Assembly: GCA_005893275.1 (NCBI GenBank)
Contig: VBOW01000019.1
Span: 18,001-82,000, forward strand
Direction of reading: 5' to 3'
DNA from: Candidatus Eisenbacteria bacterium
GTDB taxonomy: Bacteria > Eisenbacteria > RBG-16-71-46 > SZUA-252
DNA: 64,000 nucleotides
Under the pieces are notes generated by a model. It was not told the origin of the DNA. It saw nothing but the letters and a program-made list of their open reading frames with translations, and did no database searches. Shown one piece after another: positions 31,270 through 39,214 of the stretch; position 1 is the first letter of the stretch, and each line of letters starts with the position of its first letter. The position numbers were made by a program, and so were the translations under genes.

Positions 31270-32154
31270 TTAACGCAGCCGATACTCGAGGCGCGGACCC
31301 GATTGGCTGAGCGCCGGGATGAAGTGTAACTTTTCCTCGAAGAAGTCCATCAGCGACACGCGGCGTCTCTCCTTCCGCACCACGACCGGGCGGCCCTCGA
31401 TGCGGGCCATGCTCGCGGCGAGTTGGATCGCGTCGTTCAAATCCCCCAACCGATCCACGAACCCGTAGTCCAGAGCCTGGTCCCCCGAGAAGATCCTTCC
31501 GTCCGCGTAGGGAAGGATGTCGCGTCGGTCCAGGCTTCGCCCCTCGGAGATCGCGTCCACGAATTGCTCGTACACGTTCGAAAGGACGCCCTGGAGCAGC
31601 TCGCGCTCCTCGAAGCTCATCGGACGGGACATCGATCCGATGTCCTTGAACTTGCCGGTCTTCACGACCTCGAAGCGCAGCCCTACCTTTCGGAAGAGCT
31701 CCTCGGTGTTGGGGAAGCTCATGATCACGCCGATGCTCCCGGTCAGGGTTCCCGGGTTCGATACGATCGAGTCGGCCGCGCAGGCGACATAGTAGGCTCC
31801 GGAGGCCGCCACCCCGCCCATGGACGCCACGACCGGCTTGTCATCCTCCCGGACCTTCCGGACCGCCTCGTAGATCTCTTGCGAAGCCGCGACCCCGCCC
31901 CCGGGGCTATCCAGCCTCAGAACGACCGCGCGCACGCTCGAGTCGCGCCGCATGCGCTCCAGCTGGTCGACGACGCTCTCGGAGGATTCGATATCTCCGA
32001 TGATCTCGACCAGGCCCACGCGCCTGCTCAGCGGCCCGAGGGAGAATCCCTCTTTTTGGAAGGTGAGATTGACGATCAGGAAGGCGAGGCTCACGGTCGC
32101 AACCGTGCCGACGAAGAGGACGGCACAGCCCACGAGCCAGCGTTTCACGGCCAT
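31270..32154 (-). CDS. sppA: Signal peptide peptidase SppA (short form)
   Basis: A 294-residue membrane-anchored serine protease that digests leftover signal peptides. One N-terminal membrane segment (about 8-30) precedes a ClpP-like S49 domain. The serine is S118 in GGVAASGAYY and the general-base lysine is probably K170 in TGKFKDIGS; RLDSPGGGV and GTLTGSIGV flank them. This is the half-length bacterial form (as in Bacillus), not the tandem E. coli form. GGAG lies 9 bases before the ATG and a promoter lies 40 bases upstream. Confidence 0.92.
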   Translation of the reverse strand: MAVKRWLVGCAVLFVGTVATVSLAFLIVNLTFQKEGFSLGPLSRRVGLVEIIGDIESSESVVDQLERMRRDSSVRAVVLRLDSPGGGVAASQEIYEAVRKVREDDKPVVASMGGVAASGAYYVACAADSIVSNPGTLTGSIGVIMSFPNTEELFRKVGLRFEVVKTGKFKDIGSMSRPMSFEERELLQGVLSNVYEQFVDAISEGRSLDRRDILPYADGRIFSGDQALDYGFVDRLGDLNDAIQLAASMARIEGRPVVVRKERRRVSLMDFFEEKLHFIPALSQSGPRLEYRLR

Positions 32155-32196
32155 TCGGCGTTCTCCGGATACCCCGCGCGTCGGGCGATGCCTGGT

Positions 32197-32225
32197 ACGC
32201 TAACAAAGCCCCCGAAGGAATTCAA
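32197..32225 (-). promoter_or_regulatory. sppA promoter
   Basis: TTGAAT (32225-32220), a 17-base spacer and TAGCGT (32202-32197) on the minus strand. It lies immediately downstream of a terminator hairpin, so sppA appears to be a separate transcription unit with a leader of about 36 bases. Confidence 0.5.
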
Positions 32226-32247
32226 TCGACGCGACTTGAGGGCAAGC

Positions 32248-32280
32248 AAAACGGGGCGCCCGGTGCTCCGGACGCCCCGT
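32248..32280 (-). terminator. Rho-independent terminator (minus strand)
   Basis: ACGGGGCG (32251-32258) pairs with CGCCCCGT (32273-32280); an inner CCGG/CCGG pair extends the stem past one mismatch. On the minus strand the stem is followed by TTTT then GCTTG. It ends whatever is transcribed from the 32281-32652 gap or from gpmI, and separates it from sppA. Confidence 0.65.
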
Positions 32281-32652
32281 GCCGGCCTCGCGGCCGAAAG
32301 AACTGCTCCCCGCTGGTGTCGCGCACCTAGTGCCAGTGAAACTGCGTCGTCTCGTCGAGGGGATCAGCTCAGGACCAGGCGATTCTCGCGAGCACCGCAG
32401 GGAACATGTGGCGCAGTGCGTATGTGTCCTGGTTCTAGAGCAATCCCCGTACCCGGGAGGGTCTACGCGGTGGCCAGAGGCAGGCATTCGGGCTCGGAAA
32501 TTCGCGTGGCTGTAATTAGTTAAAACAAAGAGGCTTATGATATCGCCCTAATGTCGTGTCGAGGGGCTTGAACCCCTCGCTTCAGGCGAGGAGGCCCGGC
32601 CGCACCCTCCGACCGTCCCGCGGGCGCGACACGTGGGTAGGATGGCTCAGAT
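32281..32652. other. Gene-free 372-base interval upstream of the terminator
   Basis: I see no credible coding frame here. It contains a conspicuous AT-rich patch (about 32511-32552) in an otherwise GC-rich region, a tRNA-like fold at 32555-32633, and ends at the minus-strand terminator. It could be a long gpmI 3' untranslated region or encode a small RNA on the minus strand. I looked for tmRNA, RNase P RNA and 4.5S RNA signatures and did not find them. Confidence 0.4.
32555..32633 (-). ncRNA. tRNA-like / pseudo-tRNA fold
   Basis: On the minus strand CGTGTCG and CGACACG close a 79-base unit like a 7-bp acceptor stem. Inside, GGAGG/CCTCC, TCGC/GCGA and GGGG-TTCAAGC-CCCT mimic anticodon stem, long variable arm and T arm of a class II tRNA, with a typical TTCAA T-loop. 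The middle loop has 11 bases rather than 7 and no convincing anticodon, the T stem has a mismatch, and no CCA follows. It may be a decayed tRNA, an integration-site remnant or an unrelated structured RNA. Confidence 0.25.
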
Positions 32653-34212
32653 TCAGGGGGCAATTGCCCCAGCGGACTCCGATACGAGGAGCGATTTTCC
32701 CGTCATCTCGCCCGGCGCCGGGATTCCCATGAGGGAAAGCAAGCTCGGCGCCACGTCGGCCAGGATCCCACTCCGGAGGGAGTAGCCGCCCGGCCCCACG
32801 AGCAGGATGGGAACGGGGTGCATCGTGTGCGCCGTGTGCGGGCCGCCTGTATCGTAGTCGATCATCTGGTCGGCGTTCCCGTGATCGGCGGTCACGAGCA
32901 CCGTCCCCGACCGGCGGCGCACAGCTTCGATGAGACGTCCCAGGCAGGTGTCCACCGTCTCCACGGCTTTGACGGCTGCTTCGATCACGCCGGTGTGGCC
33001 GACCATGTCGGCGTTCGCGTAGTTCAGGACGAAAAACCCGTAGGTCGAATCGGAAAGCCGCCGGACCGCCTCGTCGGTCACTTCGAAGGCGCTCATCTCG
33101 GGCTTCAGGTCGTACGTGGCCACCTGGGGGGATGGGATAAGGACGCGATCCTCCCCTTCGAAGGGCACCTCCTCGCTTCCGTTGAAGAAGTAGGTCACGT
33201 GGGCGTACTTTTCGGTCTCCGCGATTCGAAGCTGACGGATCCCCTCCCGGCTGATCACCTCGCCGAGCGTGTTGCGCAGCGGCTCATCCGTGAACAGCAC
33301 CGGATACGGGAAGGTCTCGTCGTAGGAGGTCATGCAGACGTAATCGAGGTCGAGCGGGCGGGGCCGTGGAAAGGCGTCGAAGGAAGGGTCGGCGAGGGCA
33401 CGGGTCAGCTGCCGCATCCGGTCGGGGCGGAAGTTATACGCGATCACCGTGTCCCCCCGGGCGATGCTCCCGTCGTCGCCCGGCCGTTCGATCACGGTTG
33501 GCATGACAAATTCATCGCTCTCCCCGCGCGCGTACGCCTGATCGAGCGCCGATCGGGCGCTCTCGGCTTTCAGCCCCTCCCCCAGAACCATCGCGCGGTA
33601 GGCCAGCTCCGTCCGGGGCCACCGCTTGTCGCGGTCCATGGCGTAGTATCGACCGCCAACGGTCGCGATCCTTCCGCGGCCGATCTCTCGAAAAACCGAC
33701 TCGGTCGATTCGAGATCCGCCCTGGCCGACCGCGGCGGGACGTCCCTGCCGTCCAGGATCGCGTGGACGCGCAGACGCGAGATTCCCGACCCCGCGGCGA
33801 TCCGGAGCAATGCGTGCAGGTGGCGGATGTGGCTGTGCACGCCGCCGGGAGAATGAAGCCCGACCAAATGGAGCGCGGCGTCTCGCCTCTTCGTCCGCTC
33901 GAGGGTCTTCCGGAGAACCCCGTTTCGAGCGAGCGACCCGTCCCCGATCGCGGCATCGATGCGGGTCAGGTCCTGGTACACGATCCGGCCGGCCCCGAGA
34001 TTCAGGTGCCCCACCTCGGAATTTCCCATCTGACCGGAGGGGAGACCCACCGACTCCCCCCAGGTGACGAGCGTCGCATGAGGACAGGTCCGCGTCAGCC
34101 TGTCCATGGTCGGCGTGCGCGCCATCTTCACCGCGTTTCCCTCGGCGCGGGGGTTCAACGCCCACCCGTCGAGAATGATCAGCCCCGCGAGCGGGATCGA
34201 GGAAGAGGACAT
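32653..34212 (-). CDS. gpmI: 2,3-bisphosphoglycerate-independent phosphoglycerate mutase
   Basis: A 519-residue manganese-dependent mutase interconverting 3- and 2-phosphoglycerate. The alkaline-phosphatase-like domain has LIILDGWALN (metal Asp15) and phospho-serine S65 in GQMGNSEVGHLNLGAG. The later metal ligands are in NYANADMVGHTG and TADHGNADQM. Length is typical. The start ATG has no clear ribosome site. The last codons contain a perfect palindrome GGGGCAATTGCCCC (32657-32670) overlapping the C-terminus. Confidence 0.96.
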   Translation of the reverse strand: MSSSSIPLAGLIILDGWALNPRAEGNAVKMARTPTMDRLTRTCPHATLVTWGESVGLPSGQMGNSEVGHLNLGAGRIVYQDLTRIDAAIGDGSLARNGVLRKTLERTKRRDAALHLVGLHSPGGVHSHIRHLHALLRIAAGSGISRLRVHAILDGRDVPPRSARADLESTESVFREIGRGRIATVGGRYYAMDRDKRWPRTELAYRAMVLGEGLKAESARSALDQAYARGESDEFVMPTVIERPGDDGSIARGDTVIAYNFRPDRMRQLTRALADPSFDAFPRPRPLDLDYVCMTSYDETFPYPVLFTDEPLRNTLGEVISREGIRQLRIAETEKYAHVTYFFNGSEEVPFEGEDRVLIPSPQVATYDLKPEMSAFEVTDEAVRRLSDSTYGFFVLNYANADMVGHTGVIEAAVKAVETVDTCLGRLIEAVRRRSGTVLVTADHGNADQMIDYDTGGPHTAHTMHPVPILLVGPGGYSLRSGILADVAPSLLSLMGIPAPGEMTGKSLLVSESAGAIAP

Positions 34213-34293
34213 GCCCGGAGGGTATCACAGCCCCAAGACGCGATCGGTCGGAGAAACGCTCCGTCCGCGGGCGCGGCCAGGATTCCGACTCGC

Positions 34294-34497
34294 CTACTTC
34301 TTGGTGACGTTCGCGGCCTGAGGACCCTTGGGGCCTTGCGTCACCTCGAAGGAGACCTCGTCCCCTTCCTTCAGGCTTCGAAAGCCGTCGCCGACAATGG
34401 CGCTGTAGTGAACGAAGACGTCGGGACCGCCCTGGCGTTCGATGAACCCGAACCCTTTCGCTTCGTTGAACCACTTCACACGGCCTGTTTCAGGCAT
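34294..34497 (-). CDS. csp: Cold-shock protein (CspA family)
   Basis: A 67-residue single cold-shock domain, acting as an RNA chaperone. RNP1 (KGFGFIE) and RNP2 (VFVHYSAI) are intact, with the usual MxxGxVKWFN start. The ribosome site AAGGAGG lies inside the last codons of the upstream membrane-protein gene, so the two are probably on one mRNA. The 81-base gap to gpmI contains a small CGGAG/CTCCG hairpin. Confidence 0.95.
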   Translation of the reverse strand: MPETGRVKWFNEAKGFGFIERQGGPDVFVHYSAIVGDGFRSLKEGDEVSFEVTQGPKGPQAANVTKK

Positions 34498-34503
34498 GGC
34501 GGG

Positions 34504-34959
34504 TCAATCCTCCTTTCGCCGAGACAAAACCTGTGCCGCTACCGTGCAGACGATCGAAACCGCGCAGGCGAACCACACCGGCGCGATCCAAGGTTTGGGC
34601 ACGAGAAACACGACATCCAAATCCCCCGCATGCGCCGGGAACCCCGTCCAGACCTTGAGAAACACGTAATAGAAGAGATCCCAGAGCCCGAAGACCCACA
34701 GGCCGCGCGCGATCCCCACGCGAAGGGACGGGCGGCCGAGAAATGAGACCGCGCCGATCATGATGAGCGTTGCGATCTCGCGCCATTGCTCGAGCCTCAG
34801 CCCCGGCTCCGGGATGACGTGAAACGGGGGCCCCCACCCCTCGGGGTAATAGAGCCTCTTCAGCGTCACGACGCACGCCGCTTCGACGAACGCCATCGCC
34901 AGGGCGTAGATTGTGAGCGCGATCCACCCCACGCGCCTCCTGGGCGGGACCGTCGTCAC
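34504..34959 (-). CDS. Small four-helix membrane protein, unknown
   Basis: A 151-residue protein with about four membrane segments (near 12-34, 60-75, 83-102 and 122-143) and short charged loops, ending RRKED. I do not recognise the family. The conserved-looking stretch FGLWDLFYYVFLKVWTGFPA suggests an amphipathic re-entrant loop. The start overlaps the stop of the lipoate-ligase-like gene by 4 bases, and the end overlaps the csp ribosome site. Confidence 0.65.
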   Translation of the reverse strand: MTTVPPRRRVGWIALTIYALAMAFVEAACVVTLKRLYYPEGWGPPFHVIPEPGLRLEQWREIATLIMIGAVSFLGRPSLRVGIARGLWVFGLWDLFYYVFLKVWTGFPAHAGDLDVVFLVPKPWIAPVWFACAVSIVCTVAAQVLSRRKED

Positions 34960-35780
34960 AAGCCTCGCGCCCGCGGGCCCGTGAAGACGGCGGGCTCCTC
35001 TTCAAGGCCGAGCATCGAGAACGGAGCCTCGACAAGGCACACCCCGAACCGCGCCGCGACCGCCTCGGCGAGCCGGTCGGCGAGGTCCTGTGCAAGCCGG
35101 TCCGCGAGCCCGGCGGCGTGCGACGGGAAGCCGAGCAGCTCTCCGATCGAGCGCGCGCCGGACGCGAGCGATGCCTCGGCCTGCGCTCCGTCCGACCGGA
35201 AGGAGACGATCTCGCGGTGGCGCGCGGACAGCGGAACCGAGGCATGGCAGAGCGCCCCGGTGCGCGAGAACCGCGAAGCGAGCCCCGCGACCTTGTACCC
35301 CGCGGCCCCGACCTCTCCCGACTCGATGCGGGCGAAGCACGGGGCCTCGCCGGGTCTCGCGGGCGCGGGGCGTGGCGTCGCCGCGTCGACCCGCGCCGCG
35401 TTCACGCCGCATCCGCGAAGCGCTTCGGCCAGCGCCTCGGCCGCCTCGTTCGCGAATCCACGAGGCGTCAAACGCCAGGGTCCCGGGAGGGTCGCCGCAA
35501 GCGCGAAGGTGACCTCCTCCCAATGGAGAACCGCGTTCCCCCCCGTCGGGCGCCGCGCCACGGCGATCCCTTCCCGCGAGAGCGCGCGCTCATCCCACCC
35601 CGCGGGAAAGGGCTCGCTGCGTCCCAGGCTCAAGGTCGGGCGATCCCACCCGTAGGTTCGAAACACGAGCCGCGCGGGCCCCAGCGACACCCAGTCGAGG
35701 AGCGCCGCGTCGGCGGCCATCTGCCAGGATCCGGACGCGAGGCGATGTGGGAGTCGGTAGGCGGCGTGCGGCGCATCCAA
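34956..35780 (-). CDS. Lipoate/octanoate-protein ligase or transferase (LplA/LipM family)
   Basis: A 274-residue member of the biotin/lipoate A/B ligase fold. The substrate loop RRPTGGNAVLH near 77-87 and the lysine in AAGYKVAGLASRFSR are the family hallmarks. It would attach octanoate or lipoate to carrier lysines; the obvious acceptor in this window is GcvH at 45871-46257. Whether it is an ATP-using ligase or a transfer enzyme like LipM cannot be told. The TTG start at 35780 has CGGGAG 9 bases upstream. It lies 15 bases after the last gene of the uncharacterised membrane cluster. Confidence 0.75.
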   Translation of the reverse strand: MDAPHAAYRLPHRLASGSWQMAADAALLDWVSLGPARLVFRTYGWDRPTLSLGRSEPFPAGWDERALSREGIAVARRPTGGNAVLHWEEVTFALAATLPGPWRLTPRGFANEAAEALAEALRGCGVNAARVDAATPRPAPARPGEAPCFARIESGEVGAAGYKVAGLASRFSRTGALCHASVPLSARHREIVSFRSDGAQAEASLASGARSIGELLGFPSHAAGLADRLAQDLADRLAEAVAARFGVCLVEAPFSMLGLEEEPAVFTGPRARGL

Positions 35781-35795
35781 GGCGAGTGACTCCCG

Positions 35796-36440
35796 CTAGA
35801 GGTGGAGAACCCCCAGCCAGTCGTGGAGGAGAAACATGACGCGGCCGATCAGGAGGGAGATTCGCGCCATCACGGTGTACCCGTACGAGGCGCCGAAGCT
35901 CACCATCAGGAAATAGACCCCCAGCCGCGCCGTTCCTCCCAGCGCTCCTTTGTGCTCCTTCGAGAAGAAGAAAAAGATGAGCGTGCAGAGGAGCCCGACC
36001 ACGAGAAGCCAATTCCCGATCGTGGTCCCCGCATGACCCGGCACCCAGAGCGGAAGAATGGTTCCGTGGACCTGCTCCACGAAGTCCCCCTGTCCGAACC
36101 CCGTGATGCGGAGCGCGGGGTAGACGCCCAGGATGAGCGCGATGGACCACCGAGAGAGCCAGCCTCCCTTCGGGAAGAAGCGCGAGAAGAGCAGGATTCC
36201 GAGCACCAGCGGAATCAGGAGCAGATAGTGCCGGTTTCTCCCAAAGTCGTGGAACAGAGGGTCGAGCAGATTCGGCTTGACGACGGAGTAGTAATTCAGC
36301 ACGACGTAGTATCCGGCCGAGATGCCCACGAACAGGTGCTCGCAGAGCTTGTACGCCGGGTTGTCCTTGTAGAGGAAGCTGAAGATCCCGAGCGTGAGGA
36401 GCGCCGCGATCCAGACTCCGATGTCGTGGCTTAGGTGCAT
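35796..36440 (-). CDS. Uncharacterised polytopic membrane protein (cluster gene 8)
   Basis: A 214-residue protein with roughly six membrane segments. Conserved-looking parts are NPAYKLCEHLFVGISAGYYVVLNYYSVVKP in the first loop and FGASYGYTVMARISLLIGRVMFLLHDWLG at the end. I do not know its function. ATG 36440 is chosen because the frame upstream lies inside the preceding gene and is not hydrophobic. It follows that gene by 8 bases and ends the cluster that begins with the PH-like gene at 43042. Confidence 0.7.
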   Translation of the reverse strand: MHLSHDIGVWIAALLTLGIFSFLYKDNPAYKLCEHLFVGISAGYYVVLNYYSVVKPNLLDPLFHDFGRNRHYLLLIPLVLGILLFSRFFPKGGWLSRWSIALILGVYPALRITGFGQGDFVEQVHGTILPLWVPGHAGTTIGNWLLVVGLLCTLIFFFFSKEHKGALGGTARLGVYFLMVSFGASYGYTVMARISLLIGRVMFLLHDWLGVLHL

Positions 36441-36448
36441 GGCCGCCC

Positions 36449-37282
36449 CTACCTCTTCTCCGCCGATCGCTGCGGCAGGACGGCGAGATTGCCGAGAAGG
36501 ATCATGAAGGCGATGAACACGTGGGCGAGGGATTGGGCGTCCATCCCGTGGGTCGCGAGCCCCGGATGGCTCACGAGGACCTCGTACTCCGCCGCACCCG
36601 CCATCCCCCCCAGGAGCCCCTGGAGCTGTCCCGCCTGCAAGTAGGGGTAATACTCGGGCGCGCTCACCGCGGTGACCCCGGCCACCATCGGCACGTGGTA
36701 CCGCGATACGATCTGCTGCACCCATTCCTTGGTCCCGGGGAAACCCGCGCTGATGCTCACGAGGAGCGCGATCTGGCTGAAGTTCTCGATGCCCTTCATG
36801 ACCGGGATCCGGCTCACCGGAATGCCCCGGCGGTCGGCCGGAAACGTGCGCGGGATACTGCTCCCCATTTGCGACATGACGACTTCGTTTCCCGACTTGA
36901 ACCCGAGGTTCACGTAATCGTAGCTCTCGCGCTTGTGATACTCCTCGCCCGCGATGTGCAGGACGCGATCGGCGAGGGGCGGACCCCCGGGATAGAGCTC
37001 GACGGCGATGATCTTGATGTTCCGCGCCATGAGATGCCGGGCGGCGGCCAGGTGCATCGGATAGTTTTCGGCGATCGTGCCGGGATCGTAGTCTCCGGCG
37101 AGGAGCACCGTCGCGCCCGCCGGCAGCCGCTCGATCGCGTCGAAGAAGCCGCGGGAGGGAGGGCTCGGCTTGACCGGCGCGATGTGGAACCCGGTCAGGA
37201 GCGGCACCACGACGAGTAGACCGATCGCCAGGAAGATCCAGCGCCGGTCCAGACGGCGGAGATCCGCGAGCGACGGGCTCAC
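36449..37282 (-). CDS. Uncharacterised membrane-anchored protein with Rossmann-like core (cluster gene 7)
   Basis: A 277-residue protein. An N-terminal membrane segment (about 15-33) precedes a soluble alpha/beta domain (about 45-235) with GATVLLAGDYDPGTIAEN, KIIAVELYPGGPPLAD and VSISAGFPGTKEWVQQ. One C-terminal membrane helix follows (about 243-262). The core looks like an extracytoplasmic or cytoplasmic globular domain between two anchors; no catalytic motif is recognisable. The GTG start at 37282 overlaps the upstream stop (GTGA) and has GGGAGGG 4 bases before it. Confidence 0.7.
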   Translation of the reverse strand: MSPSLADLRRLDRRWIFLAIGLLVVVPLLTGFHIAPVKPSPPSRGFFDAIERLPAGATVLLAGDYDPGTIAENYPMHLAAARHLMARNIKIIAVELYPGGPPLADRVLHIAGEEYHKRESYDYVNLGFKSGNEVVMSQMGSSIPRTFPADRRGIPVSRIPVMKGIENFSQIALLVSISAGFPGTKEWVQQIVSRYHVPMVAGVTAVSAPEYYPYLQAGQLQGLLGGMAGAAEYEVLVSHPGLATHGMDAQSLAHVFIAFMILLGNLAVLPQRSAEKR

Positions 37283-37917
37283 GTGCCCTCCCCTTCCGAG
37301 CCGTACGTCCGCTCGATCCCGAGGATGATCCGAAAGCCGGTGGCCATCACGCCCAGCGCGGCCCCCATGAGGATTCCGCGCTTGGCGGCGTTCTGCGGAA
37401 CGTTCATGAGCCATTCCGCCGCCTGAGGCAGGATCGGATGGATCGCGTTGCCGATCGGGACCCGCCCGAGCATCAGGATGAACGCGGCCACCGCGAGCAG
37501 GAGCGCCTCGAACGTGCGGACGCGGAACGCCCGGAACGCGGCCGACGCGATGAAGAACGCGAGGAGCGAAAACATGGTTGCGGACATGGCGGAGTAGAAG
37601 GTGTTGTAGATCCAGGAGAAGCGCGTCCCGTCGTTCAGGTATTTCGTTCCTTCCGAGAAACCCACCGCCATCGTGATCAGGACCCCGGCCACGAGCGCGA
37701 CCTTGTAGGGCCAGTCCCTCGAGCGCGCGCCGATCTGCTTCAAGTTGATCCGCATCACATTGGCCATGCCGAGAACGTAGGTGAAGGCCACGACGATGAT
37801 CACCCACTGCTGGATGTCGTCGTAGGTCGTTCGGATCGCGGGGTGCGGGACGAAGAAGCCGATGAGCACGAAGATTCCGGCCGCCATGGAGATGAGACGA
37901 GGGATTTCGCGCTTCAT
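37279..37917 (-). CDS. Uncharacterised six-helix membrane protein (cluster gene 6)
   Basis: A 212-residue protein with about six membrane helices and the conserved-looking loop SEGTKYLNDGTRFSWIYNTFYSAMSATMFS between the third and fourth. I do not recognise a named family. It lies 10 bases after the DUF6754-like gene and overlaps the next by 4 bases, so the four membrane genes from 39073 to 35796 must be co-translated from one mRNA. Confidence 0.7.
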   Translation of the reverse strand: MKREIPRLISMAAGIFVLIGFFVPHPAIRTTYDDIQQWVIIVVAFTYVLGMANVMRINLKQIGARSRDWPYKVALVAGVLITMAVGFSEGTKYLNDGTRFSWIYNTFYSAMSATMFSLLAFFIASAAFRAFRVRTFEALLLAVAAFILMLGRVPIGNAIHPILPQAAEWLMNVPQNAAKRGILMGAALGVMATGFRIILGIERTYGSEGEGT

Positions 37918-37927
37918 GGCTCCGCCC

Positions 37928-39073
37928 TCATTGGGTGGCGAAGAACTCCGCCAGCCAGGAATGGCCCATGGCCAGGAGCACGGATCCGACCACGATCGTG
38001 ATGACGAGGAGGATCTTCACCGTGTCCGAGGCCTTGAGGCTTCCGAGAAGCTTCGCGTCCTTCGAGAGGTACGCGCTCGCCGCGTAGTACTCTTCACCGA
38101 TGAGGGTGTAATCGCACGCGACGACAAAGAAGGGGAGCTGGTGAACGTTCGCGGTGCCGGCGATCTGGATCGCCCCGATCTCGTGCCCTGTTTCGGCCAG
38201 GAGGAGGGATTCGGCAAAGAAGGCGCCCAGGAACAGGTTCGCCGCCGGCCGCTCGCGAAGCATGATCCCGTTCACCGCGGCGACGTACGCGAACTGCTCG
38301 GTGGTGATGTACCGCACCTGGTCCGACCGGTAGGCGTCGATCTTGCCCACGTCGGAGTAGGCGCCCTTCACCACCTCGTCCGCCACGGTGTACACGGCGG
38401 GAGAGGGGGTCGGCACCAGGAACGGCGTCTCGTACTTGGCGGCCATGCGTGCGACATTTCCGAGGATGATCATGCTCGCGATCGTCTGGATGTCGTCGAT
38501 GTCCTGGACTCCGGGCACGTAGAGAACGCCCTTCCCCATCTCGGTCGACCGCCCGATCGCCTCCTCGATCGCGTTGAGTCCTGCGATGGTTCGGAACGTC
38601 CACTTCTTCCCGCGCTCGGCCTGCGAGATGTAGTAGAGCACCAGCCCGAAAAAGAGGACGATCACGGCCGCCACGTTTGTTTTCGCCGTATCGAACCAGC
38701 TCGGACGCGCCGTCGCGGGCGGCGACTCGTCGGAACGGAAGCCCGTCTCAGCCAGCGCCGCGAGCCTGTACCGGTAGGGGACGCCGTTCCGGGCCGTCTC
38801 GTCCGTAAAGGCAGCCTGGTCCCCGCCGATCGTGTCGATCGGGGCGAAGGGCTTCCCCGGCTCGGAGCGAAGCACGACCCACTGGGCCGGCGGGTTGGGA
38901 GGCGGGCGCCAGCTCAGCGCGATCCTCGCGCCGCCGTCGTTGGGAATATCCGCCGCCTGGAGGGGAAACGCCGTCAGAGCGGATGGGAAAAGAACGAGGG
39001 ATAGAGCGAGAATCGAGGCTGCGGCGTTCGTCGCGCGGCCCAACGGGAATCGCGCGGGCGGCGTCAGCGGCAT
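37928..39073 (-). CDS. DUF6754-like membrane protein with fibronectin III-like domain (cluster gene 5)
   Basis: A 381-residue protein. From ATG 39073 (GGAG 6 bases upstream) the order is signal peptide (about 12-40), a fibronectin III-like domain (about 47-110, ending GVPYRYRLAAL), a membrane helix (133-150), then a large conserved cytoplasmic domain (about 160-345). That domain has KGVLYVPGVQDIDDIQTIASM, FLVPTPSP and GTANVHQLPFF; a C-terminal helix (353-370) follows. The conserved domain matches my memory of DUF6754, whose role is unknown. A promoter lies about 100 bases upstream. Confidence 0.7.
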   Translation of the reverse strand: MPLTPPARFPLGRATNAAASILALSLVLFPSALTAFPLQAADIPNDGGARIALSWRPPPNPPAQWVVLRSEPGKPFAPIDTIGGDQAAFTDETARNGVPYRYRLAALAETGFRSDESPPATARPSWFDTAKTNVAAVIVLFFGLVLYYISQAERGKKWTFRTIAGLNAIEEAIGRSTEMGKGVLYVPGVQDIDDIQTIASMIILGNVARMAAKYETPFLVPTPSPAVYTVADEVVKGAYSDVGKIDAYRSDQVRYITTEQFAYVAAVNGIMLRERPAANLFLGAFFAESLLLAETGHEIGAIQIAGTANVHQLPFFVVACDYTLIGEEYYAASAYLSKDAKLLGSLKASDTVKILLVITIVVGSVLLAMGHSWLAEFFATQ

Positions 39074-39173
39074 CCAGTCTCCGCCGCGCGGGAGCGGCAT
39101 GCCGGGAATCGGGCCGAGGCGAACACGCCGATGCGGATCCTCATGGGTTGGACCGGCGATTGGGCTGACCCGA

Positions 39174-39202
39174 ACGGTAGGCGGAAGGCCCATCGATGTC
39201 AA
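39174..39202 (-). promoter_or_regulatory. Internal promoter of the membrane-protein half of the cluster
   Basis: A perfect TTGACA (39202-39197), a 17-base spacer and TACCGT (39179-39174) on the minus strand. It starts 12 bases after the stop of the barrel-sandwich gene. The leader to ATG 39073 is about 95 bases and carries a ribosome site, unlike the leaderless promoters elsewhere in the window. Confidence 0.55.
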
Positions 39203-39214
39203 GCCGCAAGCGGC

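Noticed and set aside
32200..32487. A 95-codon minus-strand frame in the gap between gpmI and sppA
   Set aside because: It lacks a ribosome site and any family resemblance, and it runs through the terminator hairpin.
32657..32670. Palindrome GGGGCAATTGCCCC as a terminator for gpmI
   Set aside because: It lies inside the last codons of gpmI with no T tract; the better terminator is at 32248-32280.
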